A DNA stretch of 64,000 nucleotides from FW021-bin31 sp964478125 (GTDB taxonomy: Bacteria > Bacteroidota > Bacteroidia > Chitinophagales > Chitinophagaceae): NCBI GenBank assembly GCA_964478125.1, contig CAYZGR010000003.1:39255-103254 (forward strand). Reading direction: 5' to 3'. This document shows positions 33,655 through 43,971 of this stretch, piece by piece. The notes below the pieces were generated by a model that was not told the origin of the DNA, did not search any database, and saw only the letters and a program-made list of their open reading frames with translations. Position 1 is the first letter of the stretch. Each line of letters opens with the position of its first letter. Both the position numbers and the translations under genes were made by a program.

Positions 33655-36600
33655 ATGAAAAGGACCACATTTATGCTCCTATCGGCAATAGCCCTTTTAT
33701 TGGTTTGGGGCTCATTAAGCGCCCAGCAAAAACAAATAACCGGTGTTGTATTGGATGAAAATCATAATCCATTGCCCGGGGCAAGTGTTTTAGAAGCGGG
33801 CACGAGTAACGGTACCACAACGGATGCCAAAGGACAATTTACACTTTCTGTTACGTCCACAAATGATACTATTAAGGTTTCATTTATTGGATATAATTCC
33901 CAAAATGTATCCATTAAGGGGGATAAATCTGTTCAAGTTGTGCTTACACCATCTGCATCAGGATTGAATGAAGTAGTGGTAGTAGGCTATGGTACGGAGA
34001 AAAAGGTCAATTTAACGGGGTCAGTAGCGTCGGTAAGCGGGAAGGATTTGTCAGATAAACCGGTAATGAGAGCATCTGCCGCTTTAGAGGGACTGGCTCC
34101 GGGTGTAACAGTGACCCAAAATTCTGGAAAACCCGGAGATGATGGCGGTACAATAAGAATCAGAGGTATTGGAACGCTCGGCAACTCAAATCCGTTGGTG
34201 TTGATAGATGGCATCGAAGGCAGCTTAGATGGCGTTGATCCCAATAATATAGAAAATATTTCGGTTCTGAAAGATGCGGCATCGGCTGCTATCTATGGTT
34301 CACGTGCGGCTAATGGGGTAATATTAGTGACTACTAAAGAGGGGAACAGAGGGCCATTAAAATTGAGATATAATGGTTATATGGGATGGCAAAAATTTAC
34401 TAATTTACCAGAGTTTGCCGATGGATATACCTATATGAAAACCTTTAATCAGGCTTATATGAATGAAGGGAAAGACCCTATTTTTTCAAATGACTATATT
34501 GAGGCTTATCAAAAGAATTGGCGTACAGACCCCGACCACTATCCAAATGTCAATTGGGAAAAAGAAGCTTATACCGGTTCGGGGTTTCTTCAACACCATA
34601 ATATAAATATTACCGGGGGAAGTCAAAGGCTCAAAATGATGGCTTCTCTTTCTTTCCAGGATCAGAAAGGCGTGATACCCCACTATGAGTCTAAACGTTA
34701 TTCATTCCGTGTGAATACTGAGATGGATATTGTTAAAAATCTCCAGGTAAAAATAAATTTAGCTGGAAGATATTCTCCCACATTCGCCCCTGACCAAACC
34801 GGATTTGATAATATACATACTCAGGTCAACCGAATTCCACCCGTATATCCTGCTGTTTTGTCTGATGGACGATATGGAGTCGCCTGGAACGGACAAAATC
34901 CTGTTGCTGCAGTTCGGTCCGGTGGAATAGACCAAACAAATTATAAATACTTACTTGGCACTATTCAGATAAATTATCAACCTTTTTCCGGGGCCGAATT
35001 GGAGTTCAATTTTTCTCCTCAATATAATGACGCATGGACCAAAAATTTTGCTAAGACAATCAATACCTATAATCCGGGCTCGGATGTTCCCGCATATACA
35101 GTTCCTAAAAAAAGTAGCTTGCACGAATCTGATTCCAGATCCTGGCAAAATACGATGCACTTGATTTTAAGATATAAAAAATCGTTTAAGGAGCACAATT
35201 TCCATTTTCTTGCAGGATATGAACAAATAGGATACCGTAATGATAACTTTAATGCATTCAGAGATAATTTTCCTTTGCAGGATTTTCAGGAACTGAATGC
35301 AGGCTCTATTGAAAACTGGCAGAATGGAGGTACCGCCTCAGAATGGGGATTGCGCTCATTCTTTGGTCGCTTAAACTATAATTATGCGGGTAAATATCTG
35401 TTTGAAGCCAATTTACGAAGAGATGGATCCTCCCGATTCTCAAGTGGTAATAAATATGGGATATTCCCTTCTTTCTCTGCAGGATGGAGAATATCGGAAG
35501 AAACATTTTTGAAAAATGTCCATTGGCTGTCTAATTTGAAATTGAGGGCCTCATGGGGAGAACTAGGAAATCAACAAATCGGAACCTATCCGTATGTATC
35601 CACTATAAATTTTGGCGTAAACTATATATTGGGAGGTGTTCCTGCAAATGGAGCCGCACAATTGAGTATGGCTAACCAGAATATTTCATGGGAAGCAACT
35701 ACAACCAAGGATGTCGGGATTGATATCGGAGTTATTAAAGATAAATTAAATATAACTTATGATTATTATATCAGAAATACAACCGGTATTTTGTTGCAAT
35801 TGCCTATTCCTGGGATTGTAGGATTGAGCAGGCCTTATCAAAATGCAGGAGCGGTGAAAAATACGGGATGGGATCTATCTGTAAATTATAACAACCGAAA
35901 AGGCGATTTTAACTATAGTATAGGGTTGAACTTGTCAGATGTAAAAAATGAAGTCACTGACTTAAAGGGTACCGGACCCTATATCAGTAGTTATTCAGTT
36001 GTTGAAGAAGGCGCACCCATTAATGAGCTATATGGTTATAAGGCTATAGGACTATTTCAAAATCAGCAACAAGTAGATAAATCTCCTAAGCAATTTGGGA
36101 ATTATGGACCTGGGGATATCATATACAAAGATGTGAATGGTGATGATGTGATCAATGCGGATGATCGGGTGAAAATGGGCAGCCAAATTCCCCGTTATAT
36201 TTTTGGTTTGAGTTTTTCTGGTCGATATAAAGGGTTTGATTTGAGCCTGTTGATACAAGGCGTGGGAAAAAGGAGTATATTCTTATACCATGATGCCGTA
36301 TGGGCTTTTTACAATGCAGGAAAAATACAAAAATGGCAGTTGGATTATTGGACTCCGGATAATCCAGATGCAACATATCCAAGGCTTATTGCCGAATCAA
36401 CACACAACAATTTTGAGAATTCAAGTTTTTGGGTTTTTAATGCTTCGTATGCCCGTCTTAAAAATGTACAATTAGGTTATTCGTTACCCAAAAAACTTAT
36501 TTCTGGTACTTTTATAGATGCGATACGCGTTTATGCATCCGGCCGTAATCTATTTACGATGGATCACATGCCAAAAGGATGGGACCCGGAGAGGGCGAGT

Positions 36601-36663
36601 GGAGATGCAGGAATTTATGCAGTTTCCAGTACGTACGTTTTTGGTCTAAATCTGACATTTTAA
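33655..36663 (+). CDS. SusC-family TonB-dependent outer-membrane transporter (PUL1)
   Basis: 1002 residues. Signal peptide MKRTTFMLLSAIALLLVWGSLSAQ, then a carboxypeptidase-regulatory-like domain (ITGVVLDENHNPLPGASVLEAG...), the TonB box region (LNEVVVVGYGTEKKVNLTGSVASVSG), the plug with TIRIRGIGTLGNSNPLVLIDGIEG, and a 22-strand barrel ending in aromatic VFGLNLTF. No STN domain, so control is through the LacI regulator rather than a FecI/FecR relay. Pairs with the following SusD gene, 20 bases downstream, to import oligosaccharides through the outer membrane. Confidence 0.95.
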   Translation: MKRTTFMLLSAIALLLVWGSLSAQQKQITGVVLDENHNPLPGASVLEAGTSNGTTTDAKGQFTLSVTSTNDTIKVSFIGYNSQNVSIKGDKSVQVVLTPSASGLNEVVVVGYGTEKKVNLTGSVASVSGKDLSDKPVMRASAALEGLAPGVTVTQNSGKPGDDGGTIRIRGIGTLGNSNPLVLIDGIEGSLDGVDPNNIENISVLKDAASAAIYGSRAANGVILVTTKEGNRGPLKLRYNGYMGWQKFTNLPEFADGYTYMKTFNQAYMNEGKDPIFSNDYIEAYQKNWRTDPDHYPNVNWEKEAYTGSGFLQHHNINITGGSQRLKMMASLSFQDQKGVIPHYESKRYSFRVNTEMDIVKNLQVKINLAGRYSPTFAPDQTGFDNIHTQVNRIPPVYPAVLSDGRYGVAWNGQNPVAAVRSGGIDQTNYKYLLGTIQINYQPFSGAELEFNFSPQYNDAWTKNFAKTINTYNPGSDVPAYTVPKKSSLHESDSRSWQNTMHLILRYKKSFKEHNFHFLAGYEQIGYRNDNFNAFRDNFPLQDFQELNAGSIENWQNGGTASEWGLRSFFGRLNYNYAGKYLFEANLRRDGSSRFSSGNKYGIFPSFSAGWRISEETFLKNVHWLSNLKLRASWGELGNQQIGTYPYVSTINFGVNYILGGVPANGAAQLSMANQNISWEATTTKDVGIDIGVIKDKLNITYDYYIRNTTGILLQLPIPGIVGLSRPYQNAGAVKNTGWDLSVNYNNRKGDFNYSIGLNLSDVKNEVTDLKGTGPYISSYSVVEEGAPINELYGYKAIGLFQNQQQVDKSPKQFGNYGPGDIIYKDVNGDDVINADDRVKMGSQIPRYIFGLSFSGRYKGFDLSLLIQGVGKRSIFLYHDAVWAFYNAGKIQKWQLDYWTPDNPDATYPRLIAESTHNNFENSSFWVFNASYARLKNVQLGYSLPKKLISGTFIDAIRVYASGRNLFTMDHMPKGWDPERASGDAGIYAVSSTYVFGLNLTF

Positions 36664-36683
36664 ACTTTGAAAATATTTAAATT

Positions 36684-38360
36684 ATGAAGAGTCAACGTAT
36701 TTCTTTGATACTAGTCATTTTAACTACAGTGGCTTTATCTTGCAATAAAGATTTCCTTAATAAACTTCCTTTAGACGCCCCCTCTAATGCCAATTTCTTT
36801 TCAAATAAAGAAGAGCTTGATTTAGCCATAAATGGCGCCTATACAGGTTTATGGTGGGAGAGCGGATCTATGCCCTATCAGTTATATCTTGATGCTACAA
36901 CGGATATAGCCTGGTCTCGTGGGGATTATGGTGGGGTACAGACTGTACAGTCAGGACAATATACTCCGGATGCTGATATTTTTAGTAACGCATGGTCTCA
37001 TATGTATAATAGCATATCCAAGTGTAATAATATTTTGGAAAATATGCATAGAGCTAAAGATGTAGTATCACCGGATTATTATTCATCCATAAAAGCGCAG
37101 GCAAAATTTTTAAGGAGTTATTACTATTATTATTTGATTGAATTATATGGAGACGTTCCATGGGTTACTACGGTTTTGTCGTTAGATAGTGCCGATTTAC
37201 CCAGAACTCCTAAAAAGGATATTGTTTCCCATTTATTTGATGATCTGGATTCTGCCGCTGAATCTCTCCCAATTAATTGGAGCGGAAAAGATGCAGGAAG
37301 AGCAACAAAAGGGGCAGCACTACTCCTAAAAGCACGAATTGCTTTAGATGAAGCCGATTATCAAGTTGCAGCAACATCTGCCAAAGCCGTAATGGATCTG
37401 GGTATCTATAATATAGACCCCAATTATGGAGCGTTATTTCACTATACGGGAGAGGAGAGCGGTGAAATTATCTTGAATCTTCCCTATCTTACCGGGGTTA
37501 GAGTTAACAGGATCCCCCAAATTGAAGGGCCAAGGAGTGCCCCGGGATATAGTATCCTGGTTCCCACACAGAACATGGTGGACTTATATCAATGTACAGA
37601 TGGAGAACCTATTGATGAATCTCCCTTATATGATCCTTTACATCCCTTCAAAAACAGAGACCCCAGACTGGACCAAAGTATCCTTCACCCCGGTTCCTGG
37701 TTTAATAATTATTTATTTTTGACGCACCCTGATAGTACAATGACTTTACATGTTTCGGGGACGGATACCGCAAGGGTTGAAAATATAGAGGTCACCAATC
37801 CTTATGCAACATTTACCGGGTATTTATGGCTCAAATGGTTGGATGTTGAAGATCTTCCTCAAAATGTTACCTCCTCCGAGCAAAATGTAATTTTAATGCG
37901 ATATGCAGAGGCATTACTCACTTATGCGGAGGCCAAAATAGAATTAAATGAAATTGATCAAAGTGTAATAGATGCCATTAATCAGGTAAGAGAACGCCCA
38001 AGCGTGGATATGCCTGCAGTTTCTATAGGTATGAGCCAGGAGTCGCTTAGAAAGATAGTGCGGTATGAACGTACGGTAGAATTTGCAGATGAGGGGTTCA
38101 GATTATTTGACATAAGAAGATGGAAATATGCAGAACATGTGATGCCTGGAAATGTCCATGGGAGAAGAAAAGGAGCTCATTGGTATGATCCAGTTATTCC
38201 TCAAATTGATCAGTGGCAACATGTGGTTTATCCGAATGCAGATGAGTTATTTAAGGTCATTAGCGTAAACACTTTTGACCCCTCGAAAAATTATTTATGG
38301 CCCATACCACAAAAGGAAATGGATGTGAATAAGAATTTAGAGCAAAATCCCGGCTATTAA
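36684..38360 (+). CDS. SusD-family glycan-binding lipoprotein (PUL1)
   Basis: 558 residues. Lipoprotein signal MKSQRISLILVILTTVALSC, then NKDFLNKLPLDAPSNANFF, the classic SusD N-terminus. TPR-like helices follow (AKFLRSYYYYYLIELYGDVPW; RATKGAALLLKARIAL), and the C-terminus has VRYERTVEFADEGFRLFDIRRWKYAE and LWPIPQKEMDVNKNLEQNPGY. It forms the lid of the SusC transporter at the cell surface and binds the polysaccharide. Substrate not predictable from this family. Confidence 0.95.
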   Translation: MKSQRISLILVILTTVALSCNKDFLNKLPLDAPSNANFFSNKEELDLAINGAYTGLWWESGSMPYQLYLDATTDIAWSRGDYGGVQTVQSGQYTPDADIFSNAWSHMYNSISKCNNILENMHRAKDVVSPDYYSSIKAQAKFLRSYYYYYLIELYGDVPWVTTVLSLDSADLPRTPKKDIVSHLFDDLDSAAESLPINWSGKDAGRATKGAALLLKARIALDEADYQVAATSAKAVMDLGIYNIDPNYGALFHYTGEESGEIILNLPYLTGVRVNRIPQIEGPRSAPGYSILVPTQNMVDLYQCTDGEPIDESPLYDPLHPFKNRDPRLDQSILHPGSWFNNYLFLTHPDSTMTLHVSGTDTARVENIEVTNPYATFTGYLWLKWLDVEDLPQNVTSSEQNVILMRYAEALLTYAEAKIELNEIDQSVIDAINQVRERPSVDMPAVSIGMSQESLRKIVRYERTVEFADEGFRLFDIRRWKYAEHVMPGNVHGRRKGAHWYDPVIPQIDQWQHVVYPNADELFKVISVNTFDPSKNYLWPIPQKEMDVNKNLEQNPGY

Positions 38361-38380
38361 TGCTTTTAAGATGAATTATC

Positions 38381-39661
38381 ATGAGAAGGAAAGAATTTAT
38401 TCACCAAATAGGTAAAGGTATTGCAGCTTATTCTGTTATGCCGTTTAATATTCGTTTACCGGCCGGCCTGCATACAACTATTAATAAAGAAACGGAAATA
38501 GAAAATAACATTTATCGCCCGGAAGGGTATCATCTGGTATGGGAAGATAATTTTGATGGTGATACACTAGATGAATCCGAATGGTTTTACAGAATGGATC
38601 TAAAAGTGGCCAGTGTTCAGAGACCGGAGAATGTCAGGGTAAATAATGGTAAACTTGTTCTGGAAATGAGAAAGGAAGACTTTCTGGGAATGAGCATGAG
38701 CGGAGGCGGTATTGTGTCCAAAAGAAGGTGGCAACATGGCTATTATGAAGTGAAAGCCAAGTTGACTCATGTCCCTTCCTGGCATCATGCTTTTTGGGCA
38801 CAGGCAGGGACCGGATTTCTAACATTCAGCTTCGACCGGTTTATGGAAATTGATGCAATGGAGATGGAGGCTACTACCGCATCTAATTTTAACTTGTGGA
38901 TGCATCGGAATGGTTGGTCTGCAAAGAATGGAGAATGGAAGTCGGCACATCTTCAGCCTTTGGGCTTTGATGCATCAGATGGTTTTCACATCTATGGGTA
39001 TGAATACACGCACGAGGGAATTCGTTTTTTTGTGGATGGAAAGCTGGTGCATACAATAGCCGCATCTGAGGATGCATACAAGCATTATTCAATGAATCTT
39101 TGGTTAACGGTAATTGCGACCCATGCTGATACAAAATCAGAGTTGCCGGCTTATGATTATTACGATTATATCCGCTGCTACTCAAAAAATCCAAATGCCC
39201 CGCTTCCCTCCAAAGTAATTCCTTCTTTAGAAACAAAATCGCCTATTTATATAGACAATTATGATCCATGGGGATTTAACATGGGCACTTATTGGGAAAT
39301 ATCCACTGAGGGGGATACCTATCATGGGAAGAATTATTATAAATGGAAACCAGGAAAAACCTACAATGCTTTTAGGGACTGGGCGTTATTTAGGCCCCTT
39401 ATAATTGAAGAAGGATATTATGATGTTTTTCTAACGTGGCCGGCAGGAAAGGACCATGCCGCCAGGGTTCCACTTGAAATTTGGTATGATGGAGGCGAAA
39501 AAAAGGATGATACAAAATTTATAAATCAACAGAAACATGGTGGGGAATGGGTAAAAGTAGGGCGTTATTTTTTTAGAAAAGGATGGAATAATCTGATTAA
39601 ATTGTTAGCAATAGGACCAGGATATACGGTGGCTGATGCTGCAAAATTTGTACTTAAATGA
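38381..39661 (+). CDS. GH16-like glycoside hydrolase with golvesin/Xly-type C-terminal domain
   Basis: 426 residues. The catalytic ExDxxE motif is at E156-I-D158-A-M-E161 (context FMEIDAMEME), giving nucleophile E156 and acid/base E161, in a beta-jelly-roll (WEDNFDGDTLDESEWFYR, GGGIVSKRRWQHGYYEVKAKL, FFVDGKLVHTI). GH16 enzymes cut beta-1,3 or beta-1,4 glucans and galactans. The last ~140 residues (YDVFLTWPAGKDHAARVPLEIWYDGG ... YTVADAAKFVL) match the golvesin/Xly carbohydrate-binding-like fold. The N-terminus MRRKEFIHQIGKGIAAYSVM looks like a weak twin-arginine signal. It overlaps the next gene by ATGA. Confidence 0.83.
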   Translation: MRRKEFIHQIGKGIAAYSVMPFNIRLPAGLHTTINKETEIENNIYRPEGYHLVWEDNFDGDTLDESEWFYRMDLKVASVQRPENVRVNNGKLVLEMRKEDFLGMSMSGGGIVSKRRWQHGYYEVKAKLTHVPSWHHAFWAQAGTGFLTFSFDRFMEIDAMEMEATTASNFNLWMHRNGWSAKNGEWKSAHLQPLGFDASDGFHIYGYEYTHEGIRFFVDGKLVHTIAASEDAYKHYSMNLWLTVIATHADTKSELPAYDYYDYIRCYSKNPNAPLPSKVIPSLETKSPIYIDNYDPWGFNMGTYWEISTEGDTYHGKNYYKWKPGKTYNAFRDWALFRPLIIEEGYYDVFLTWPAGKDHAARVPLEIWYDGGEKKDDTKFINQQKHGGEWVKVGRYFFRKGWNNLIKLLAIGPGYTVADAAKFVLK

Positions 39662-41694
39662 GGATAAAAAAAATAATTTTTCTATTTGGATTTTTAACAG
39701 TGTTCTTTCTTCGCTATGCCGAAGGGCAATATTTTATTAAAGATCCTAATGCTATATCGTTAGATGGAGAATGGCTGTTTGCAATGGATCCTTTAGATGT
39801 CGGGCAGTCGAAGGGATGGTATAAGCAGGACTTTCCAAAAAATCGTTGGGACAAAGTAGAGGTCCCTCATTGCTTCTCTGTCGACCCGCGCTATCAGTAT
39901 TATACGGGTACTGTTTGGTATAGGAGGACTTTCCCCTGGAGTCCTCGATCCAGTAAACGGGTTATATTGCATTTTGATGCAGTGTATTATGCTGCTTCTG
40001 TTTGGATCAATGATCAGAATGCGGGCACTCATGAAGGGGGATATACGCCCTTTGAATTAGATATAACAGATTATTTAAAAAATGGGAATAATACGATTGC
40101 CTTATCTGTAAACAACAACACATGGCAAACCGGTACGGTACCCGGAGCAAAGGATTATGGTATGCCCGGAAATCCATTTATGGGATGGATGAATTACGGG
40201 GGCATTACGCGACCGGTGTATTTGACGATAGAACCGGAATCCTATATTGATAATCTCAAAGTAGAAGCTATCCCGGATCTTGATAAAGGAAATGCAAGCA
40301 TAAAGGTCATATCCTATATCAGGCATACGTCGGATGATCCAATAGCTGCTCCTCCTTCGTTATCTGTTTATTTTCAAGATCAACCTGTTAAGCTTAATTG
40401 GGGAAGGCCTTTACGATTGTCTGATTCTGATCATGTCTCTGTCTGGGAAGCTCAGGCTATGATGGATACCAAGGACGTGAAGCTCTGGGATATAGATGCC
40501 CCTAATCTTTATAAACTACAGGCTGTATACAAGACCGATACGTGCATGACCACGTTTGGTATAAGAAAAATAGAAGTAAAAGATGCACGTTTGCTTCTCA
40601 ATGGCCATCCTGTTCGGGCCGCCGGGGCCAACCGGGTTATTGATTATCCCGGATTGGGATCACTGGAGCCGGATAGTCTTATTGAAAAAGATTTTCGATT
40701 GATGAAGGAAGGAGGAATGGTTTTTCAACGGATGACCCATTACACACCTAATGAATACTACTATAGACTTGCGGATAAGTATGGTATGCTTATAGTGGCG
40801 GAGGCCGGTAATTGGCAGCTTACCCCTGATCAAATGGATAACGATACCATACGAGAAAAGTATCGCAGTCAATTGCTCGAAATGATACATAGAGACTGGA
40901 ATCATCCTTGTATCATAGCTTATAGCGTGGGTAATGAATATTTATCAGATAGTCCTTCGGGAAAAAGATGGACGAGAGACATGATTGCATTCGGCCGGAG
41001 GCAGGACAGTACACGTCTTTTTACATTTGTGAGTAAGGAATTAAATAAATTGCCTAAAGAGGCTGATGACGAAGCGTCAATATATTGTGACTTTATATGC
41101 ACAAATACTTACGGTAACCATAAAAATGTGCTGGAACATATTCATAAATTGTACCCGCGGAAGCCTATACTACTTAGTGAATGGGGACTTCGTGTAGATC
41201 ATGTGGGGGATTCCGGAATGGTCCGACATATAAAGAAGGTAACAGATATCATCCGAAAATATCCTTACGTGATAGGGGCTTCTATCTGGACCTATAATGA
41301 TTACGCAAGCCGTTTTGTCGGTACCAATAAAAATGGGTATCGTGAGTGGGGATTGGTAGACGCTTACAGAAATCCGAGACCTTCTTACTATACTTATCAA
41401 TCCGAGATGTCTCCGCTGGTTATGGAAGTTGAGAAACAAGGGCTTGTTCATAATGGGCAATATGATATCCTTGTTCGCTTATCTAATAGAAGTGATTTTC
41501 CATCATATCCTGTCCGTAATTACATATTAATGGCAGGGAATACGACCTACTCTATACCGGACATGATGCCGGGTGATACAGTCACCATTAGTGTACGCAA
41601 AAACGGATTTGATAATAAGCTGAAGCTGGCTATCTATACGCCTACAGGATTCTGTATCCTGCATCAGGGTATTAAAATTCATCTTTCTAATTAA
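39658..41694 (+). CDS. GH2-family glycoside hydrolase
   Basis: 678 residues with a signal peptide (MRIKKIIFLFGFLTVFFLRYAEG). The order is the GH2 jelly-roll (DGEWLFAMDPLDVG ... WYRRTFPW ... DAVYYAASVWINDQNAGTHEGGYTPFELDIT), an Ig-like domain, then the TIM barrel with acid/base E427 in YSVGNEYLSD and nucleophile E508 in ILLSEWGLRVD. Members include beta-galactosidases, beta-glucuronidases and beta-mannosidases; the subfamily was not resolved. ATGA overlap with the GH16 gene gives translational coupling, so the two probably act on the same glycan. Confidence 0.9.
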   Translation: MRIKKIIFLFGFLTVFFLRYAEGQYFIKDPNAISLDGEWLFAMDPLDVGQSKGWYKQDFPKNRWDKVEVPHCFSVDPRYQYYTGTVWYRRTFPWSPRSSKRVILHFDAVYYAASVWINDQNAGTHEGGYTPFELDITDYLKNGNNTIALSVNNNTWQTGTVPGAKDYGMPGNPFMGWMNYGGITRPVYLTIEPESYIDNLKVEAIPDLDKGNASIKVISYIRHTSDDPIAAPPSLSVYFQDQPVKLNWGRPLRLSDSDHVSVWEAQAMMDTKDVKLWDIDAPNLYKLQAVYKTDTCMTTFGIRKIEVKDARLLLNGHPVRAAGANRVIDYPGLGSLEPDSLIEKDFRLMKEGGMVFQRMTHYTPNEYYYRLADKYGMLIVAEAGNWQLTPDQMDNDTIREKYRSQLLEMIHRDWNHPCIIAYSVGNEYLSDSPSGKRWTRDMIAFGRRQDSTRLFTFVSKELNKLPKEADDEASIYCDFICTNTYGNHKNVLEHIHKLYPRKPILLSEWGLRVDHVGDSGMVRHIKKVTDIIRKYPYVIGASIWTYNDYASRFVGTNKNGYREWGLVDAYRNPRPSYYTYQSEMSPLVMEVEKQGLVHNGQYDILVRLSNRSDFPSYPVRNYILMAGNTTYSIPDMMPGDTVTISVRKNGFDNKLKLAIYTPTGFCILHQGIKIHLSN

Positions 41695-41712
41695 AAATTC
41701 ATCTGGAAATAT

Positions 41713-43929
41713 ATGAAACATAGTCTCTTTTATAAAGGTGTCCTAATCATTATGTTCATCAACATATGGATGGTTGATAAATCACTGGCAATCAGCCGAC
41801 ACGATAATGACTCTATTTATTTGGTCCAGTCGCAACATTATACTATCCGAATCATCAGAGAAGGTTTTAAATATGCTATTTTGAAGCCTGACGGAAGTGT
41901 TCTTTTACAAAATGATCCGCAGTCAGGCCTGGTATTACTAAATTCTCCGGTTGTTCATTCTAAGTTAATTAGTAAAAATGACAGTGAGGCTGATTTTGAA
42001 GTAGTAAATGATATAGGAATAAAAGCCCGGGTGACTTTTTATCTCTTTGACCATTATTTTAAAATGTCTGTTCACTATAAAGATAACCCTGTCATCAAAG
42101 GAAGTATTGTTGCTCGTACGGGCGGACTTTCCCCCGCTTACGGACTTGCAGACCATGCGGCCTTTAGGGAACCGTATTCAACAGAGATCACCGGATTTAA
42201 AAGTAATTATTTCGGTGCACTTTCCGATCATCGTTCATCCAGGCTTGTAAGTAATTTTGTTATTTTCCCCAAACAAGGTTTGGCTTGTATTAATTTAGAA
42301 CCCCATAAGAAGATTATTAAAGTCACAAAAAAAGTACTTGCACAAGGGACTTATTATGCGGAGGAAATGCCATCATTGTATTATTTTATCGGATCGGTTA
42401 AACAAATCTATGCGGATTATTTAAAAGTCAGGAATGAAGAGGGATACAAAGTGTATAAGCCCAAATATGCCTGGTTTGGCGTAGGCTGGGAAGCATTTGG
42501 CGCTTTAGGATGGCATACCAATCATAAAACGGTATCGGAGGATGTGGATCATTACCTGGGATTAGGATTTCCTTTAAGCTGGATGGTTGTGGGCTCCGGT
42601 TTCTGGCCGGATGATCCTAAGGATTTTGCAACAACAAGCTTTGGAATGTGGGATAAAAATAAATATCCTGATCCAAAACAATTTATTGATCACTTTCATG
42701 GCGAGGGATTAAAATTTATATTGGGATTAAGGATTGCATTTATACCCAATGGACCGTTTACTGACGAAGGTATTGAGAAAGGATATTTTATAAAAAAAGA
42801 CGGACTTCCCCGTTTATTTAAAGTAGGGTTTCCCAAACCGGATTGCTATTTTTTAGATGCTTCAAATCCGGAAGCGGTAAAATGGTACATCAGTTTATGC
42901 AATAAATGGAAAGCTTATGGCGTGGATGGTTATAAAGAAGATCTTTATGGATATGAAATTGACGGATTGCCGGATGATAAACTTGACCCGGTAAATGAAG
43001 CGTTGATGGATCAGGGCGTTTATGTAATGGGAAGAAACGGTTATGTGGGTTCTCCTATGGATATTTCCAGATACAATGATTTTAACTACAACCAGAACCA
43101 GGACAGGGGGCCGGTGAATGGCCTGGCTTTGGCATATAGCGGATTCCCTTATGTATATCCCGATATTATCGGGGGTACTGGATTGGCTAACAAACAGTTT
43201 GGCAGTATTGAAAAACAAAAAATTGGAAGATACCTCATGCGGGAAGCCCAATATGCTGCTGTTAATCCTTCTTTATCATTTGGATTCGGCCCTTGGAATA
43301 TAGATAACCCTCAGGTAGTGGATGTATGCCGAAGTGCGGCCCAACTACATGACAGGCTGCATCCGTATATCTATAGCGCTGCCATCAGAACCTATGTAAC
43401 AGGTTTCCCCTATACAATGACGCCCCTTCCGCTCGCTTATCCTCATGATACGACTACCTACTATCGGGAAAATGAAGAAGTGCGGGGGTATCAATGGATG
43501 ATAGGAGATGCTTTAATGGCTATACCCTTATATGGAAATGACTATGAAGCAAGCAATAGTAGAAATGTTTATTTGCCTGAAGGAAAATGGATTGACTATG
43601 ATAATGGGAAATCATATCAGGGGCCGGTTATGCTGAAAGATTTTCCTATACCTGTAGATAAAACTCCCTTGTTTGTAGGAGGTAGCGGTTTTATAGTGGA
43701 AAAAATAAAAGGAAAATTATATGGACAAATATATCCGGTAGGATATAAGGGGAAAACGGTCTTTTATAATAAAGATGGGAAAACGAAATCTACCATCATT
43801 ATTAACGGCTATGGAAAGGGAGAACCGCTGGTAACAGATCAAAGTACAGGTAAATCTGTTCCGGTTACATTTCGAAGGCACGCCTGGACATTCCAATTGG
43901 TCCCGGGACACGATTATAGCATAAAATAA
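41713..43929 (+). CDS. GH31-family glycoside hydrolase
   Basis: 738 residues with an N-terminal signal-like stretch. The catalytic barrel has WFGVGWEAFGALGWHTNHKTVSEDVDHYLGLGFPLSWMVVGSGFW, and nucleophile region VDGYKEDLYGYEIDG with D410. The segment that normally carries the acid/base (HWGGD or similar) reads ISRYNDFNYNQNQDRGP; the Asp of NQDRG is the likely replacement. GFPYVYPDIIGGTG matches the GH31 DIGG loop. C-terminal beta domains begin with GDALMAIPLYGND and YLPEGKWIDYDNGK. GH31 enzymes remove alpha-linked glucose, xylose or galactose; specificity here is unknown. Confidence 0.85.
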   Translation: MKHSLFYKGVLIIMFINIWMVDKSLAISRHDNDSIYLVQSQHYTIRIIREGFKYAILKPDGSVLLQNDPQSGLVLLNSPVVHSKLISKNDSEADFEVVNDIGIKARVTFYLFDHYFKMSVHYKDNPVIKGSIVARTGGLSPAYGLADHAAFREPYSTEITGFKSNYFGALSDHRSSRLVSNFVIFPKQGLACINLEPHKKIIKVTKKVLAQGTYYAEEMPSLYYFIGSVKQIYADYLKVRNEEGYKVYKPKYAWFGVGWEAFGALGWHTNHKTVSEDVDHYLGLGFPLSWMVVGSGFWPDDPKDFATTSFGMWDKNKYPDPKQFIDHFHGEGLKFILGLRIAFIPNGPFTDEGIEKGYFIKKDGLPRLFKVGFPKPDCYFLDASNPEAVKWYISLCNKWKAYGVDGYKEDLYGYEIDGLPDDKLDPVNEALMDQGVYVMGRNGYVGSPMDISRYNDFNYNQNQDRGPVNGLALAYSGFPYVYPDIIGGTGLANKQFGSIEKQKIGRYLMREAQYAAVNPSLSFGFGPWNIDNPQVVDVCRSAAQLHDRLHPYIYSAAIRTYVTGFPYTMTPLPLAYPHDTTTYYRENEEVRGYQWMIGDALMAIPLYGNDYEASNSRNVYLPEGKWIDYDNGKSYQGPVMLKDFPIPVDKTPLFVGGSGFIVEKIKGKLYGQIYPVGYKGKTVFYNKDGKTKSTIIINGYGKGEPLVTDQSTGKSVPVTFRRHAWTFQLVPGHDYSIK

Positions 43930-43971
43930 TGATATCAAACCCTACTTGTAAATAATAAAATTTACTAATAT

